Positions 28,801 to 43,800 of a stretch of DNA of 60,000 nt are shown in pieces; the first letter of the stretch is position 1, and the number at the start of each line of letters is the position of its first letter. This DNA is from Hydractinia symbiolongicarpus (lineage: Eukaryota > Cnidaria > Hydrozoa > Anthoathecata > Hydractiniidae). The position numbers and the translations under genes are program-made. Below the pieces are notes generated by a model. The model searched no databases. It saw nothing but the letters and a program-made list of their open reading frames with translations, and was not told where the DNA came from. Location of the stretch: contig NC_079881.1 in assembly GCF_029227915.1 (NCBI RefSeq), positions 3,722,001 through 3,782,000 on the forward strand, read 5' to 3'.

Positions 28801-31800
28801 AAAAAGGTTTTTAAAAAGACTTGTCCAACATCATTTTATACCTTGGATTCCCTTTAAGCATTGATAGGTATATATTTCTTAAAACTGAAATATTGGACTT
28901 TTGAACACAATAGCAGACAAAAAATATTTTCCATAGAAAACAAAACGACAAACAACTTAACTAATAAAATCCTTTCTAAAAGAATGAGTTTAATAACTTA
29001 CCTGTGACAAAAACTTTGCCAAATTGACTTCCAAAATAGCACGCAAAACTAATTCACTTTCATCATCATTAGGCAACCTCAGTTTCAAGTTTCCTGCTGC
29101 AGTTAACACAGACTTTACAGCACGCATACCATAATCATAATGAGACTGGGAAGAAAGTTGTTCTGAGCATAGTTTGTAAGTCTCAACAATTTTCACAGCA
29201 AGTCTTAAAAAAGAAAAACAGATATTACAATCCTGAAAAAACCTATTTGATACTGGTTAGAAAATTTTAACTAAAAGTCATAAAAGAAAGAAACTTTATT
29301 CATTACCCCCGGTTAAAAGTTTAGGTCAACTTGATAAATTAGTTGATGACACCATAAATATCATTTTATTTATTTACCTTAACTATATTATTATTGTGTC
29401 AACTTGCCTTAAAGAGTTTTTACATATAGAAAAAAGCCTTTATATATCCAATTGCTGATTAACTGCCAACGTGGTAACATTTTTTTTGCTAACGTTAACA
29501 CATTTTAATTGAAAAGGCTGAAATTTCATCATGTAAGAAGCAAACAAAAGAATTTTCGATAACTACTCTTTTTTTCGCAGTTTTCATCTAATACGTAAAG
29601 GTCTGGTAACTAATGGAAATTCTGAATGGTTTGGTTGTAGTTATGTTTTAGTAGGACAGTTGGTTTGAAGACCCACACGTCTTAATTATTAAACAAAAAA
29701 TTTTAAAAATTGAACCAAAGTTAATTCCTTCCATACGAAATACTGCAAGTTTTCAAATATTGCAGTTCAACCAGTACAATCTAAGTACCAATACTGTACA
29801 CTGTTGAGAATAACCGTTGTTAAACATGATTCAAACTTACGCTCTTGCATTGACAAATCCCATCGAATAAAGTGAAATTTCTGAAATGAGAGAATAGTCT
29901 GGAACCATCATTGCAACAGTTCTGAACAAGACCTAAACAAATGAGATTAAAAAGCTCAACACATTTCAACATTGGCAAACATGCATTTGTTTTATGTCAC
30001 TTGAACATAAGCATCCGTTTTTTAATTTTGTTAACTTTTAAAAATCTGCAAATAATCTTAAAAAATAAAGTCTTTTTACTACAGTATAAAACTTATTTAT
30101 TTTAGTTTGAATGTCACTTTTATGATATATTTAATCATGTCCTATTAAGCCAAATCGCATAAACTACACTGAGACTTCATCTGTAATCTTGTATCTTTAT
30201 TAATTTTTTGTAAATCCTGTTTCTTAGGTTTATATCTTCTTGATTTTAAAAGAATAGACCTAAGCCGCATCCTTATTTTGTCACTATATTCATTGCAGCA
30301 GCTGTCACAGACTTGAAAGGACATACTTTTAGATTATCAGGTAACTCCTGTCTACCAGCATACCCAGGATTCATTGTGATAAACATGGTACATGTTGGGT
30401 TGAGAACAAGCTCAGTCCCTTCAAAAAGAAAGGTTTTGCAATGTGAGGCTATTGCGCGTTGTATGGTTAAGATCTGCTGAGCAACCACTGATAATACCTA
30501 AAAAAAGATGTACCAAAAACCTAGAACTTGAGTATTAAGCTGGATTTGAATAGCCATTTAAAAGTGTAAAAAAAATAATATTAAAATTGGCGAAGTGGTT
30601 GAGCTGAGTTTTAGTTGGCAGATAGAAAAAAGCATGCTAACAGTTGCCACTTTTCAGCCAAAGAGTCTATGTGACAACATTTAAAAAAAATTCAAAATTA
30701 GTGTAAAAAATATTTAAAATCAAGAAGAAAATTATAAAGCAGAACAAGGTTGTATTGGTTACAGATACTTATATGACAACCTTTAAACTTTGGCGGTTCA
30801 GTTTCTTTGTTTTCATAAAAGAAATTGTATTACCCACAGCATTGGTAAAGGTTGCCACTAATTCCCATGAATTCCTCATTGATTCACTTGTACAGTGTTT
30901 AATATTAAAAATATTTTTGTGAAGACGGATTTTATGCAGAGTCTCAAAACTATAAAAACACCAGTAGATTGCTTTTGGTCGGGCAAGGGTAGCAGGAAAA
31001 GAAGTAAAGTCTAAATGTTTTTTTACATTTTTGTGTATAATCATCCCTGGGTTTATAAAACTAACAAAGTTTTTTTTGAGTTCGGATTTATAAGATCTAA
31101 CCTCTAACTCAATTCTGTTGAACTCGTCAAAACAGGCCCAACAACCAGCTTGTGCAAGACCTTTAAAAAATTTTCCCATTGCTTTGTAATCCAATCCATC
31201 AGAGCAATTAAAGACAACACACTAAAGAAAAAAATATTTTATCCTTAGTAAAATTAACATGACTGAGGACACAGAAGCTAAGAGATTCGCTTTCTCCAAT
31301 GCTAAACAAAACAGCGCCCCGAAAAAAGTGTAAAATAGTCAAATTAGATTTGCAGCAGTGAATTGTGGGCCTAGATATAACTTGCGTAGGCCAGGTTGGC
31401 AGCTATATGACTTGCCCATCACATGGAAAAAGAATGTTATATATAAAACAAAGGCGGTGATAAACTTATTATATTAGTTACCTGTTTTGCAACTGCTTTC
31501 GCTAAATCTTTTGATGTTTCTGTTTTGCCAGTACCGGCAGGCCCTTCAGGAGCTCCTCCAAGATTCAACTTTAAAGCACCCATCAAAGTTCTAGAATGAA
31601 GTGAAAACTTTACTAGTCAATGCTTATATCAAGTAGCCAAAATATCTCCTCAGACACTGTGATACACACATGACAGGTTAAGTACCTTTTCTTTACTTGT
31701 AAAAAATAGAAAGAGAACAAAAAGATCATCACCTGTAACAACGATCAGTAAGGGGAGTTATCACCAAACGTCCTGAATTACCAAGATACTCGTAGCCATA

Positions 31801-34800
31801 CATTATTGTTGTTGTTATCATACGTACAGCTACCATACCTTCTTCAAAATAATAACGCAACTGTGCAATCCACATAAAATCGTTTGGATCACTCAAACCA
31901 TCATTCGCCATTTTCTCCACAACATCTCGAGCTTTTAAAAAAAAACATAAATATTAACTTTACTTTGAAAACTGAAATAGCTTTTTTTATTTATTTGAGT
32001 TGTTAGAATATTTATGTCTGCTATCGTGACATGTGTATTTTAATGTATTCGATTGTGCTTAAAAAATAAAGGAGAAAGTGACTACTTAAGAATAATTTTA
32101 AACTGGTAAACTTGCACATTTATAGTGTTTTGACAATATTTGCTAGTTTCCAGATTAAAAAATTAAAAAGCTCTAATCCAGTCATAAAAGAAGCCTGCAT
32201 ATTAGCGCACTATTATTTACCTGTATTGCTAATAAAAATTTTGATACTACATACCATGTACGTCAATAACAACAAGTGCGCCAAGAGTTACACGAACACC
32301 TTTGTCGAGTTTACCACGCACAAGTTCAACAGTTTTATTAATCTGCTCATTGGAAACTTGCAAGTATTTCTTCAAACCATTTTCTTTCAAGATGGCATTA
32401 TACACCTCTGTGGTCCAAAATATGCTGCTAACAGCAATGACAATCTAAAAAATTGATATATAAACAAAATAGATACAAAAAATTAGAGCAAGCAGCTATT
32501 AAAAACCACATACAATATTGTGCATATTTCTTTTTGTTTAATTCTTAAAAAAACCTTATTCTGTATATTTCTAGTTAATTCGTAGCAATCTGAAACAACT
32601 TCTAGATTGCATGCCCTCCCTGAAAAGGCCTAATGTAAAAAAACATATCTTACTTGACCCGGCCACTCTTGCACCCAATTCTCTCTTGGTACTTCTGTAT
32701 AACCCTTTAGTGCTTCACTTGTCACTTGTCTTAAACTAAGCATCATCACCTCTTCAACTTGTATAAGCCACTTCTCAACCATACCCTAAAATGAGGAAGC
32801 AATATAAACATACTTATACTAAAAAATAAAAGTTTAATAAATGAGGATTTTGACACTTTTATGCCTGGGGCATACAAAATTTGTAGAAATTAGAGCCCTC
32901 TGTCATGTTTTAAGGGTTGCACGGTGTTAAGTACACTGAAGAAAAGGTTGAGGAATGGTTTACCAATGGTAGTTATTTAACTCTGTACAAGGCAGCCATA
33001 ACAAGGAAAACGAAAACAAAGTTTGTGATTTGTCTAAAATTTTAATGGAAAAGGGATACATGAAATTTGCTACATGAAATGTTAAAATATTAATTCTTTT
33101 CTAAGTTCTGCCAAGGGTGAATTTTCAACATCCCAGATTTTATGTTAATTAAACTAAGAATCACTTGACAGTGAAACAAAAAGGGCTTTGTTGCACAAGT
33201 TCCTAATTGAAATAAGAAATGCCGTTGTGAAAAATAGTCGATTCATGAATTAATATACAGAAAAAAAACATAAAAGAAGTTGATGTAAGAAGGACATGTA
33301 AGAAGGTGATGCATTTAAATATTTCACTTTTATTCCTTTTGATAACATGCACTATAAATAGTCCAGACTATATCTACACCGTTCATTACAACACTACAGT
33401 TTATTAGCAAACGATTTGTTTGTTGTTTAAGTGGGACTTTAGAAAAAGAAAAAAAAACATCAACAAATTTCACAATAAAATTTCTATCTTTTTGTTCCTG
33501 CACTTCGCATGAAATATAAGTTTTTTTGTACCTTTGCATCAGCCGGAACAATCTTTTTACTGAAAGGAACATTTTCATTCTCTGCACTGATCATACCAAC
33601 AATCTCTTGTTGTTCAGTAAATTCCAATTTTGCAATTCCTTCAAAACATTTCTTTAAATGTGGTTGCACCCGTAGTGGATCCTTTGTTTCAGATAGTATT
33701 TCGAGGAGTTCATCATTTGACAAAAAGAAGAATCTAAATGTTTCCACAAACAAGAAATAAATATGAATATTACCAAGCCATCCTGTTATTAATGTCCTTT
33801 AACCACTGCTCCTGATGATGGAAATATCTTAGTAGCATTATCCCCTAACCAGTACCCTTTTCTATATGTCTTGCATCGATGCATGTAGTGCTTATAAAAA
33901 AGGGGTAATGGACTATTTAAAGAGCAAAAAACTATATAAATTAAGTATTTTATTCATTTTTTACTCTTATTAACAAAGAGATCCTGATGTCTTGTGATGC
34001 TGTGATTTAAGCAAGGATAGGTTTAATTAAAATGTAAAAAATGTCATGTGTTTTTTTACTATACACAAACAATTTATTATCACCACCCTCAAAAATTTGT
34101 TAATACAAATTATAGTTGTGTAAACCTTTTTTTTGATACAGTAGATATGTATTACAATCTAAAATTCAAACTATCATGCTAAAGTGCAAACTTACCTTGG
34201 AAAAAACAATTGTTTTTGCTCTAAATAAGCATTTAAGCCTTTTTGAATCTCCTCCAGCAATTGATTTGCTTCAATTAATCTACCAAGCATGTTAGGTTGA
34301 TCTGTGCACACAAGAACGTGGTCATCTTTGATCTAAAAAATAAATCATAGATTTAAATAATGCATAATATAATACCTGACATTCTGTCTACGTTTACCTT
34401 AATTCTGATATCCATTTATAACTAAGATTCATAATGTACTGTGCTGTAGTAGTTATTTTGCAAGGTGTTAATTTTAAAATATGTCGGGTAGATAACTAAC
34501 ATTTCCCCTAAAAAAAATGGCTAGCTCAGTTGCTCTGAATTACTATGTACAAAGCCTTTGAGCACATTACTTTAATAAAAAAATCGCACCTATTTTAAAA
34601 TTTATTTATTTTTTCTTATCGGCATTTTTACACCAATTTTATTACATTGGTCTTAACGCACCCTATAAAAAAATTTAAATATATTTATTCATTTGATCTT
34701 AATCTATCTAAAACAATGTTACCGCTTCTATCATTATATCTTTCCAGTAGCCATCAACAATTCCAAACTTGCGTCCTTCTTCAGGCATTTGTGCCAAGAT

Positions 34801-37800
34801 ATCTTCTGAACTGAATATAGGTTCCAAGTACATCCATGTTGCTTGGCACTAGGATGTTAAATGCATTATGTAAAAACTCAGACATGTGGGTTCATGTTTC
34901 TATATATCAGCTTGTTTCAGGTATAGGAAATGAACTAACTTACAGATTTACATCAACATTATTTGAAAGAAAACGTTGCAACATTAAAATATTTTATTTT
35001 ATTACCTTTATCATTATAGGCACTTTTTTAACCAATTAACATTAGAATAAAATTTTCATTATATTCTTGTACTTATATTAAATTTCACTTTTACTTTACA
35101 GAGGCAAAATGACACACCTCTGAGTCATTTTGCACTTTAAGCTATTCTATACGTAAAACTGTATAAGGAGGATAGCATATAGTAATATAGCAAACCATTT
35201 TGTTTTTTGCAAACAAGTTAGATATTTTTTTCTTTAGTTGAGGTATTAATTATACAGAGTTTAATTTAAATTTATGATGATGAATAAACATATTTAACTA
35301 CTGAAACAAAAGCATTACTTTTAACCAGTTGTCAAGTATGTCTTGTATCATAATCAATCGTTCACACCATTCTTTGATTTCTTTCTCAAAAGGTTTTATG
35401 AAAGGTGAACCACTCATGGTTTGTGCCTTGATTATGTGATCGTCCAGCAACAACTGCACATCGTCAACAGCTGATAAAATAGATATACCCTAAAACAGAC
35501 AACAAAAAATAAAAAGACCTTTACATTTTGTTTATAAAAAGAATATTTGAAAAGAAGATTTAAAGACATACAGAGTCTCGATATGCTGTGAATTCAAATA
35601 ACATATCATTCCATTCGTTCTTCATTTTCTCCATGGCCTTTTCCAGAGAATACTCTTTGCTTGCAGAACTGCTAATTTCATTCATTCTACAATAATTTAA
35701 TAAAATAAAATTTGTGCAATGTAGGCATTAAAAATAAAGATCGGTGTGGTAGTATAAATTTCTTTGAAGAAGCATACCTGTCAAGATATTTCTGAAGACC
35801 AAATTCAATCATGTGTGACAACGATGTCGTTGAATCTGGCCGTACATCCAATTCAACAGCTTCACTAATCTACATGTAAAATATACATAACCCTGCAGCA
35901 TCTACCGGAAAAATTGTTCCTGCTGCAGTGGGAAAAAAATGAATGGACAACTGTAACAAACAATTTCCAGAATTTCTTCAAGATACTGTTCTTAGCAGAG
36001 TTTATTTTATTTATCTAAGAAATATTATTGTCAGTTTTGAGAATTTCAGTATTTTCACAGAAGTTTATGCTTTTGGAAATCTTAAAAGCTTAAAAGCTTT
36101 AATTTGGAAATTTTATTCTTGTGAAATATTTTACATTCTGTCATTACCAAATGTCTTGTTGCCTTAAAGAGATAGAAGGTGATTACTTTCTCTCGTCGCC
36201 TAGCAGTTTCCACTAAAATTGTTTCTCACTGCCTCTTTGTAAAAAAATCATTTTTAAGAACATGAGAATGTAGCAGTAGGTTATTTTAATACTTAACTCA
36301 ATACAACTTATTATACTATACCTATATACCTATCAGTCAACGTATCGACATTGAAAGCTCGGTCTATAGTTTTAACCTCAGGTAATATTTCTCAGTGTAT
36401 ATAGAGAAAACAGTTAATATTGTATTTATAGTACAAATTGAAAACATAAAAATGCAATAAAGAAGTAACAAAAGATGTTAGAGAAAAGCACCAACCAATA
36501 AAATAGTTTAAAGGTCTTCACCATAATATGGTACATGAATTAAGATTATATGATAGAGAAAATCATTTCACTTAAAATTCAGATCTGCCATGATCTCCAC
36601 TTTCAAAATCTTAATACTTTATTGGCATCCACATATGGTGATGTTAAATGCAGCAAAATGACTTGTTCCTGAAGTTTATGTAGCTTTAATTTTTAAACAT
36701 GATTAACAGACTTCTATGTTTTTTCCCAAAAGAAGATTATATTAAAGTAATAAAGGGATAAAAGATGGTAGAAGGATATAATCTTACCTGCGTCCAATGT
36801 CGGTCTCGTAATCCTGGATTACATATACAACTCAACAAGGGCAAATTATTTTTAAATTTATCAATTTTTGTTTTTATGCTCTCAGAAACACGACGTGGAC
36901 CAGCAGCATCAGCAAATGTTTTTCCAAGTTTAAACATTGTCCTCCACATTGTCGAGATACTGTCTTCAACATTTTCTGCATTAATGTTGATAAACGGACC
37001 TGAAATTATTAATTCCATGTTTCAGCATTGGTATTTACCCTTAACTGATGTGCTTATTTGCTTTTGTGGTATAATATAGTGAAAAAATTGACCTTTATAT
37101 TTTTATTGTCTAATATAGCATGATGGCAATCGTGAAAAATAATTCGAGGAGATGATTAATTTTATGAAACAACATATTTTGTTTTGTTTTTACATATGAC
37201 ACATTCTCATTCATTGTAGCCATCTTCTGTCACTACCCCAGAAAAAAATAGTTATTTATTTAATACAAACAAAAATATGTAATTCAGAAATTCACCTTAA
37301 AGCCAGTTTAAACTTTTTAAATGATATATAAAAATTATCATGTATGTAGTTCCTACCATTCATCCATTCATCATAGCTGTTATTAAATTGTAATGCAGTC
37401 CTCCATAAACGATCATAAGGTTCTTTAATAGCCATAATTCCTGCTAATGTTGAAAATTGAGTAACTTCCCACTCCAAGAGTTCTTCATCTTTATTTAAAA
37501 GCTACATAGTTTAATAAGAAGTTTTATAATTAAAGTTTATAAACGCTTATTTTATTACAAAATCTTTTTTGATATATTTTGGTTATTTTTTACTGCAAAT
37601 AATAAAGAAGATAACATTGATTTCCATGGGGGATGAATTGATATTGTTCAGCCAGACAAACGTTTTGTAGAATTAGTAAAGAAACTAATGGCTCAACTAG
37701 TTTCTCATTTCTCAGAATTGGGCGAGTCTTTGCGGGAGGAAGAGCAATCGCTCTCCCCCTTATTGATAGAACTGCTTTGAGTTTGTAAATAGTGGAAAAA

Positions 37801-40800
37801 AAAGTAAAACTCACACACTTCCTTATTTTACTGTATAAAAAATATGCTACACACTAAAACTGCTAGCTAGTAGGTAGTAATAATGTAAACAAAAGACTTT
37901 GTTAAAATTAGAATAGCAATGCATCAGCTAAACTAAAAACTACCTATGAAACCAATTCTATTCTCATCCTATATTCTAAATTCTACGCAGATACAATCAA
38001 TACAGAATGCGAAAGTTTTAATCAAGGAATTAAATTGAACTAAAACAACTTTGCCGCAAGGTCATTGGTCACATGCAGAATTAACTTTACCCCACAGCTT
38101 ACAAAAGATTGCAAGACGACACAAAACAAAGAAATATGATTCACTTCCACTTGACAAGTGATTCAAAAAACAAATATAGCCTAAAAGCCCAAAGAATTTC
38201 AATCCTATGACAGTATTTTTACAGTAATATTGTAGAAAGAGCTTGTACACTCACAATGAAAAAACAAAACAGAAATGACATTAATTACGTAAATGTACAA
38301 TAAAAGCAGTGTACCTCAGCTTCTAATCTTGCTTCTTCAATAAATGCATCAAGTTCATCCAATTTTTGAACATTTTTCACAACTTCTTCAGAGCTCATCA
38401 CCTACATTTTTTTATAGGCAAAGAAAAATCTAAAATCAGGCTGGAATATGCTTACGCCAAGATCTTAATAAGGCTCAATTAATGCTTAAAGATGCTTATC
38501 ACAGCTCATCATCATTTTTTCTTCTGTTTGTTTTTGTACTAAGATAGAACATTCAAATGTCAAAAATCGCACGTAATTATATTCGAAATTCGAATGTTTG
38601 CTACAATATTTTAATGAATGAACAAGGTCAAGCTTATAAAGTACAGTGTACTGTGTTTCTCTTTTCTTCTTTTTTAGTCAAAAACATACAGGAAAAAGAT
38701 ATATTGTAAAGCACTTGTAAAGGCTCTGCATAATGCTTAGTATATGCTTAAAATTTCCCCTTATCCAAGCCTAGATATGCTTTAAGTGCAATGCTTAAAA
38801 ATGTATATACACAATCACATAAGGAAATAACTAAGGGAAGCTAAAAGAATATTAGGTAAAAAAAAGCATAAAGAAATATTTTAATAGTAAAAGTTAACAG
38901 GAGATGAAATTCACTTTTTAGCAAGTTATCCCAAAAGAAATTACCATAGAATACAAAAAATCTTACACCTGGGATTTAATGTGAAGTTGCCAAAAAAATA
39001 TATGAAAATTTACAGGTTAGTCCAACAATAAACAATTGTTTTCTGCAACCTGATTGTACCTACAAATATATTGTTGATGCTAAATTTTTACCTCAAAAAT
39101 AAAAAATTATTAATACGATATATTAGCATTAATATTTTAATATTCATAAAATTAATATTAGTATAATATTAACATTAATGTTAGACATTTTAGAAGCCTT
39201 CTGATCGAAGCAGTGTCATAATTATACTAAATTTTATATTTGAAATATTTTGTTTTGTGTATGTTCGCATGGTCTTGCCTACAGCAATTTCCATGACTTT
39301 GAATGTAATCTTTGAAAGTAATCTCATGTGTAAAAAACAACATTAATAAATTCTAACCTCTTTCTTTCTAAATTGGTCAACATCTTTGTGACACAGTTCT
39401 AATTTCTCTTTAAAATCTTCCAACCTGCAAGGAAATGTGTATAACAGATTTGAAAACAACGCTTTATATTATACACTTCATTTTGTGTCTGTTTATATCA
39501 TTAATTATGATTTTCTTTCCAGTCATGTTTGAAAATAAAGTTGTAAATCATACTTATCTGCTTAGCATTCAAGTAAGAAAATAGAATTGTCTATATGAAA
39601 ACTTCTCTAAGACCATGTTCACACTATACCGGATAGCTTCCATGCTGTTATAAAAATCACATCGGATAGGCCTTCCATTCACACTATCGGGGCTGTTTTG
39701 CAGCATGATTTTTATACAGGATAGCTATCATGATGCAACAATTCGAAAAGTGATACCTTATGTATCAGATAGGTTTTTATAACGCAACATTACATAATGC
39801 GAACAGCTATACGGTATAATTTCTATGCTGAAATTTTTCCTTTTTAATTTTGAAACGGAGTATGTGTAGAAAACAAGGTATGGCAGTTTTATCAAACGTA
39901 TTTAGATTTAAAGTCTTAGGCTGATTGCAACAACAGTTACAACTAGTCGTCTCTCCATGCAAATTCGTTTTTCTTTTTTTCTTTTTCTTGGGCCTTCTTA
40001 GGAGCCACCTTGGTATTATTTCTTCACATAAACCAGTTTTCTATTTACAATCAATGCTTTATATGATATTTATCACTTCTACAAAAGAGTACTTTGTAGA
40101 AGAGCAATTTATTTATTTGAGCCTAATATGTCCACAAAAATACAGTAAATATACTTCCCAGTTGATGTTATTTAAATAGATCTGAATCGAAATTGTGCTG
40201 CAAGGGATGACTTAGTCAATGTAATGTGAACACCAGTGAACGACACATGTCGACATGCAACGGTTCTGTTCACACTATACCTGATAGATTTTCATAATGG
40301 CATGAAAATCTATCCGTGTAATGTGAACATGGTCTAACACAAATATGAGCGATATACATATATATTTGACTAGTAGGATACAGATGAAAACTGAATAGAT
40401 TACTGTATGTCACATCAGTGGTTAGAAATGACAAGGCAAAGATAACAGTAAGAATGCAGCTCTCCACATGCATTACCAAGGAAAGAAAGTTGAAGAAATT
40501 TGAGGCTTACTTCTTTTTCAAATCATTTGCAGCATTTTCTTTTCGAGTTCGTATCCTGTTATCACTAAGCTCAAAAATCTTTTGAATTCGTTTGGGCCAT
40601 CCAAACACATTACTATTAAGTTTGGTGTCTTCCTCTAAAAATAACATTTACAGTGTGTAATTCATTTAGTGTTACTTTTTGTCTGGAAATTCAAACCTAA
40701 AAAAACAAGAGGGAGATTTTTCTGTATAAACCAGGTTTAAAAAAAGACTAGTTGGAACTTTTGGCAGGGCTTTTATCTCGAATTGTAGGTTCCTTGTTCC

Positions 40801-43800
40801 AAACCATTTCTTGACACTCCTGTGAAGAATGATGGATCTGTGTGTTTAAATATAACAAGCTAATGATAGATTATATAGGCTTGGCTCTAAAAAAAACACC
40901 AAATTTGTTGTTCCTTTTAACTAAGTCACTTATTTGTTATCATCAACAATATAAGCAGATCAACGTACCAGACAAATGGGCATAGGTTAGGAGAAATTGT
41001 AATCTCTCTGCAGCTTCATTGACTTGACTTTGCAGTGTGACAACTTTAACAGTACTCGCATCACTCAAGTAATGTACCAATTCAACTATTTCTTTTGTTG
41101 TGTCAGGCATTTCTTGACAACGATCAGAAACATCATCATACAAGTGACAAAGGCTGAAAAAATTAATGCAAGGAATATTCTGGAACTGTTACAAATAGAA
41201 CCAATCAAAGACATGAAAAGTGTTACAACCACTTGTTTATATCATTATTTCGTACCCTTCCAAAAGATTTCGCAGGTGTTACTTAGGTAAAAAATCAAAC
41301 ATAAAAAAATTCAAGAAAATAGCCAAAAGCTAATATGAGCTTCCTGGAGTTCAAGTTGGTGAAATCAGAATGCAACAGCTTCAATAATATAGCTTATTTG
41401 CTCTTAGAAAACAAAATCAGTATGTATGTAAAAGTTTTAATGTGAATAATGATGTTCTTAGTAACCTGCTTTGTTTACAAGAGAAACAATGCAGTAAGAG
41501 TTTGATTTGTTTTTAAACCAAGATACTGTTTCAGCAAGATATTGTTTTTACATACTCTTTAAAACTTGAAGGGAGAATAAATAACCTGTAAAATAAAAAA
41601 AATTGGGGACGGGGTCAGCTATTATTATCATTTAATCTGCACTTGCACCTAAAAGTTGTGAACAAACATGACTCTCATACACAAAAAACAAAACTCACTT
41701 TTTGTTTAGTTCTCGATTTTGATCAACAATAAACGTGATCATCTTATTTGCTAAAGTATTACATCTAGTGACAAGCTCGTCATTCAACTGTTGACAGTTC
41801 AAACAAAACATGTTCAGTGGTACTGTTATGTGAAGACCAGAAATCTCATCTGACAACTTTTGATATGCATCTATTTTCTGTAAAAAAATGAATAAATAAC
41901 TAAAACAAATAGCTGAATGAATGAATAATTAAATGAATGAATAATCTGAAATTTACTATGTGCACAAGCTTGAAATATTCATCTTATTTTCATCTAATTT
42001 TTTTTACCCTTAATTCTACACTGTCTGAAACTAAAAGTAGCTAAGAATATTATTCTTGACATTGTTTTGGGTGATTAACAATATAATTTTGAAATAAAAA
42101 TATTGTACCTTTGAGAATGCCCCAAGATAATGATTTTCCACTAGAAATTTTGCAACAGCATTATCTCCTCTTCCATTAAGAAGGTCTTGGTAGATATTGT
42201 AAGTCTCTAAATATCTAGTAGGGGAAATGGATATAGTGACTATAAATCCAGAACTACTTATGTTTAGGTGATAAAACTTCCCAGGTGTCATTAGAATCAG
42301 AAATTATGTCACACTTAAAATTATTTTTCCCAATTTTGCAACAATTTTGAATTTCTTAAGCATTACTGAATACTGTGTCCTAATTCGTAATGGACGTATT
42401 AACTGAATAGAAAAAAATGTTTTTGTGCAGGCACTTGATGTCCCCTCACCCATGCCCCCGGAGTTATAAGGGTTAAGGCTATGACTATAAACATAATAAA
42501 CCTTTATTGTACTAACTTTTGTGGTCCAACCATGTTCATTCTAAATACAGACAAGCCTTCTTCCAAAAGCTCTTTAACAACAATTTCGTCTGGACTAACT
42601 GTTCGGAGATACAGTTTTTTTGTACGAAGTTCATTGAAGATCAAAGTTTCTACCTACAACAATGACTCAAGTTTGACAAAAAAGTAAAAACTGGGAAAAA
42701 AACCTATAATGATAGTAGATACATTTATAATCTTTATGATTATAAAAGTATAGACAAAAGTATAGACAAAAACTTAGAAATCCTAAAAATCATGTCAGGG
42801 GAAAAAGGGTGACTCAGGGCTTGAAATCCGATGCGAGACTCGCGTAAGTCAGGGTCATGGGAGTCGAAAGGAACTCTCGCAAAAAACTTAGAATGAACCT
42901 TAGCTAATAGATTTTTTCAAGGATAATTTATTGTGCATTTTTAATTTACTTTATTTACGATATGTTCTAGTTATTCCTTAAACTAAACTTATTTAGGTTA
43001 AATGCTGTATTTCCATTTGTAAAAAGTATTGGGTTTATATAAAAAAGAACTTAGTATAGATTATATTATTTTAAATATGTTTAATTATGTCATTTTTTTA
43101 AGCATGAAGTAAAAAAATAACAATAAATAAAATTAAATCCTTGTATTTTTACGGGAGCCTAAAAAGACTCGGTGGACTCGCACAATGTATTTGACGCGAG
43201 TCTGAAAAGACTCGCCCGAAATTGATTGGATTTGAAGCCAAGTGACTGCATAATGTTGGGAACACATACTCTTCAAGTTCAGATTAAAAAAATCAAGTGC
43301 ATACCCTTGGTATCCCTTTACCACTATCAACAATATTTTTAAAGATGGTGGCCAGTACATTGTGGATATCCATGAGAGGAGGATTAAAAATGATTTCTTT
43401 GCGATCTTTTGTTAAAACATCAATCATCAAAATCTAAATATATGTTATTAAGCAAAAAACAGTTGAGCTAAGTTATGACGTTGACGAAACAATTTTATTA
43501 GGTACCTAATATACAACTTCCGTCATCTTATTAAACTTTATTCACTAGAATGAACACCCTACTTTTGATTAAAATTATTAAATGAGTCCCTGCCCCTTGC
43601 ATAAGAGCTCCCTTAATAAGTGCCCCTTTTTCAAGTGCTAAAATTAAATAAGTGCTCCAGGTGCTCATTTAAGTAAATATGGTACAACAAAACTCAAGTG
43701 AGCAGAAAAATATGTACTTAAATATATAGCATTGATAAGTACCGAAAATAATAAAGCATTAATAAATATCGGCTGTGCAAAATGATTAAAATAATTTTGC

